This document shows, piece by piece, positions 6,300 through 6,538 of a stretch of DNA of 6,538 nucleotides. Location: positions 1 to 6,538 of the forward strand of contig RFQD01000074.1 of NCBI GenBank assembly GCA_009925875.1. Direction: 5' to 3'. A program made the position numbers and the translations under genes. Numbering within the stretch: position 1 is the stretch's first letter; each line of letters begins with the position of its first letter. The notes under the pieces are model-generated. The model did no database searches. It saw only the letters and a list, made by a program, of their open reading frames with translations, and was not told the origin of the DNA. The DNA comes from Microbacteriaceae bacterium (GTDB taxonomy: Bacteria > Actinomycetota > Actinomycetes > Actinomycetales > Microbacteriaceae).

Positions 6300-6538
6300 C
6301 TACCGCGCACTCCAGACCTCGAGTCGTTGATTGGTCCGCCGAACGAGCAGGAGACCCTGCCGGTCGGTTCGATATACCTGAGTGTGAGCTTCGGCAAGCA
6401 ATGTCAATGCCCGATCGGTGGGATGTCCGTACCCGTTGTCGATTCCGACCGAGACGAGGCCAATCAGCGCATGCAATCGCTCATACAGTTGTGCACTCTG
6501 ATCGGCGGACCCGTGGTGTGCCACTTTGACCACGGTGA
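6300..6538 (-). CDS. comEC: ComEC DNA-uptake channel, C-terminal fragment (5' part outside window)
   Basis: Only the last 78 residues are present; the gene runs off the right edge. The visible part is the end of the metallo-beta-lactamase-like domain of ComEC/Rec2, the polytopic membrane protein that passes single-stranded DNA into the cell during transformation. The family's KVAHHGSADQS segment is at the start (HHGS at visible residues 7-10), followed by SVGIDNGYGHPTDRAL and a terminal RTDRQGLLLVRR...VWSAR, as in actinobacterial ComEC C-termini. The stop is TAG at 6302-6300, and holA begins 10 nt later. Whether the membrane part is intact cannot be judged here. Many actinobacteria keep comEC without demonstrated natural competence. 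Confidence 0.88.
   Translation of the reverse strand, partial: TVVKVAHHGSADQSAQLYERLHALIGLVSVGIDNGYGHPTDRALTLLAEAHTQVYRTDRQGLLLVRRTNQRLEVWSAR

Noticed and set aside
6290..6397. N-terminal extension of HolA by 36 codons
   Set aside because: It overlaps the end of comEC in another frame, and the conserved HolA N-terminal strand lies well inside the shorter product.

Overview
The window is ordinary chromosome from an actinobacterium, most likely a member of the Microbacteriaceae (inference from gene order and protein style). The GC content is moderately high by eye, GTG starts are frequent, intergenic gaps are short, and the -10 elements look actinobacterial. The order comEC - holA - rpsT - lepA - UPF0548/DUF1990 - hemW is a familiar actinobacterial housekeeping arrangement.

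Layout, left to right. Two small membrane proteins of the DUF4870 (Tic20-like) family lie on the + strand (7-360 and 486-998). They are separated by a strong intrinsic terminator and a probable promoter. The second carries an N-terminal tail of seven lysine-centred tetrapeptides. They converge on a minus-strand block of hemW (1071-2279), a UPF0548/DUF1990 protein (2282-2857) and lepA (2859-4706). Gaps of 1 and 2 nt between these three genes indicate one operon transcribed lepA -> UPF0548 -> hemW. A 174-nt divergent intergenic region (4707-4880) separates lepA from rpsT (ribosomal protein S20, 4881-5141, + strand), which ends in a clear intrinsic terminator. Converging on rpsT from the right are holA (DNA polymerase III delta subunit, 5246-6289) and, 10 nt upstream of it, the 3' end of comEC (6300 to the window edge), both on the minus strand.

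Functionally the window combines translation (LepA, S20), DNA replication (HolA), DNA uptake (ComEC), a heme-binding radical-SAM family protein (HemW) and three proteins of unknown function. The grouping is conserved but the genes do not form one pathway. No stretch longer than 300 nt lacks a gene. No tRNA, rRNA, CRISPR array, insertion sequence or phage element is visible, and I found no convincing undescribed multi-gene system. The least explained content is the DUF4870 pair with its repeat tail, and the UPF0548 gene locked between lepA and hemW.
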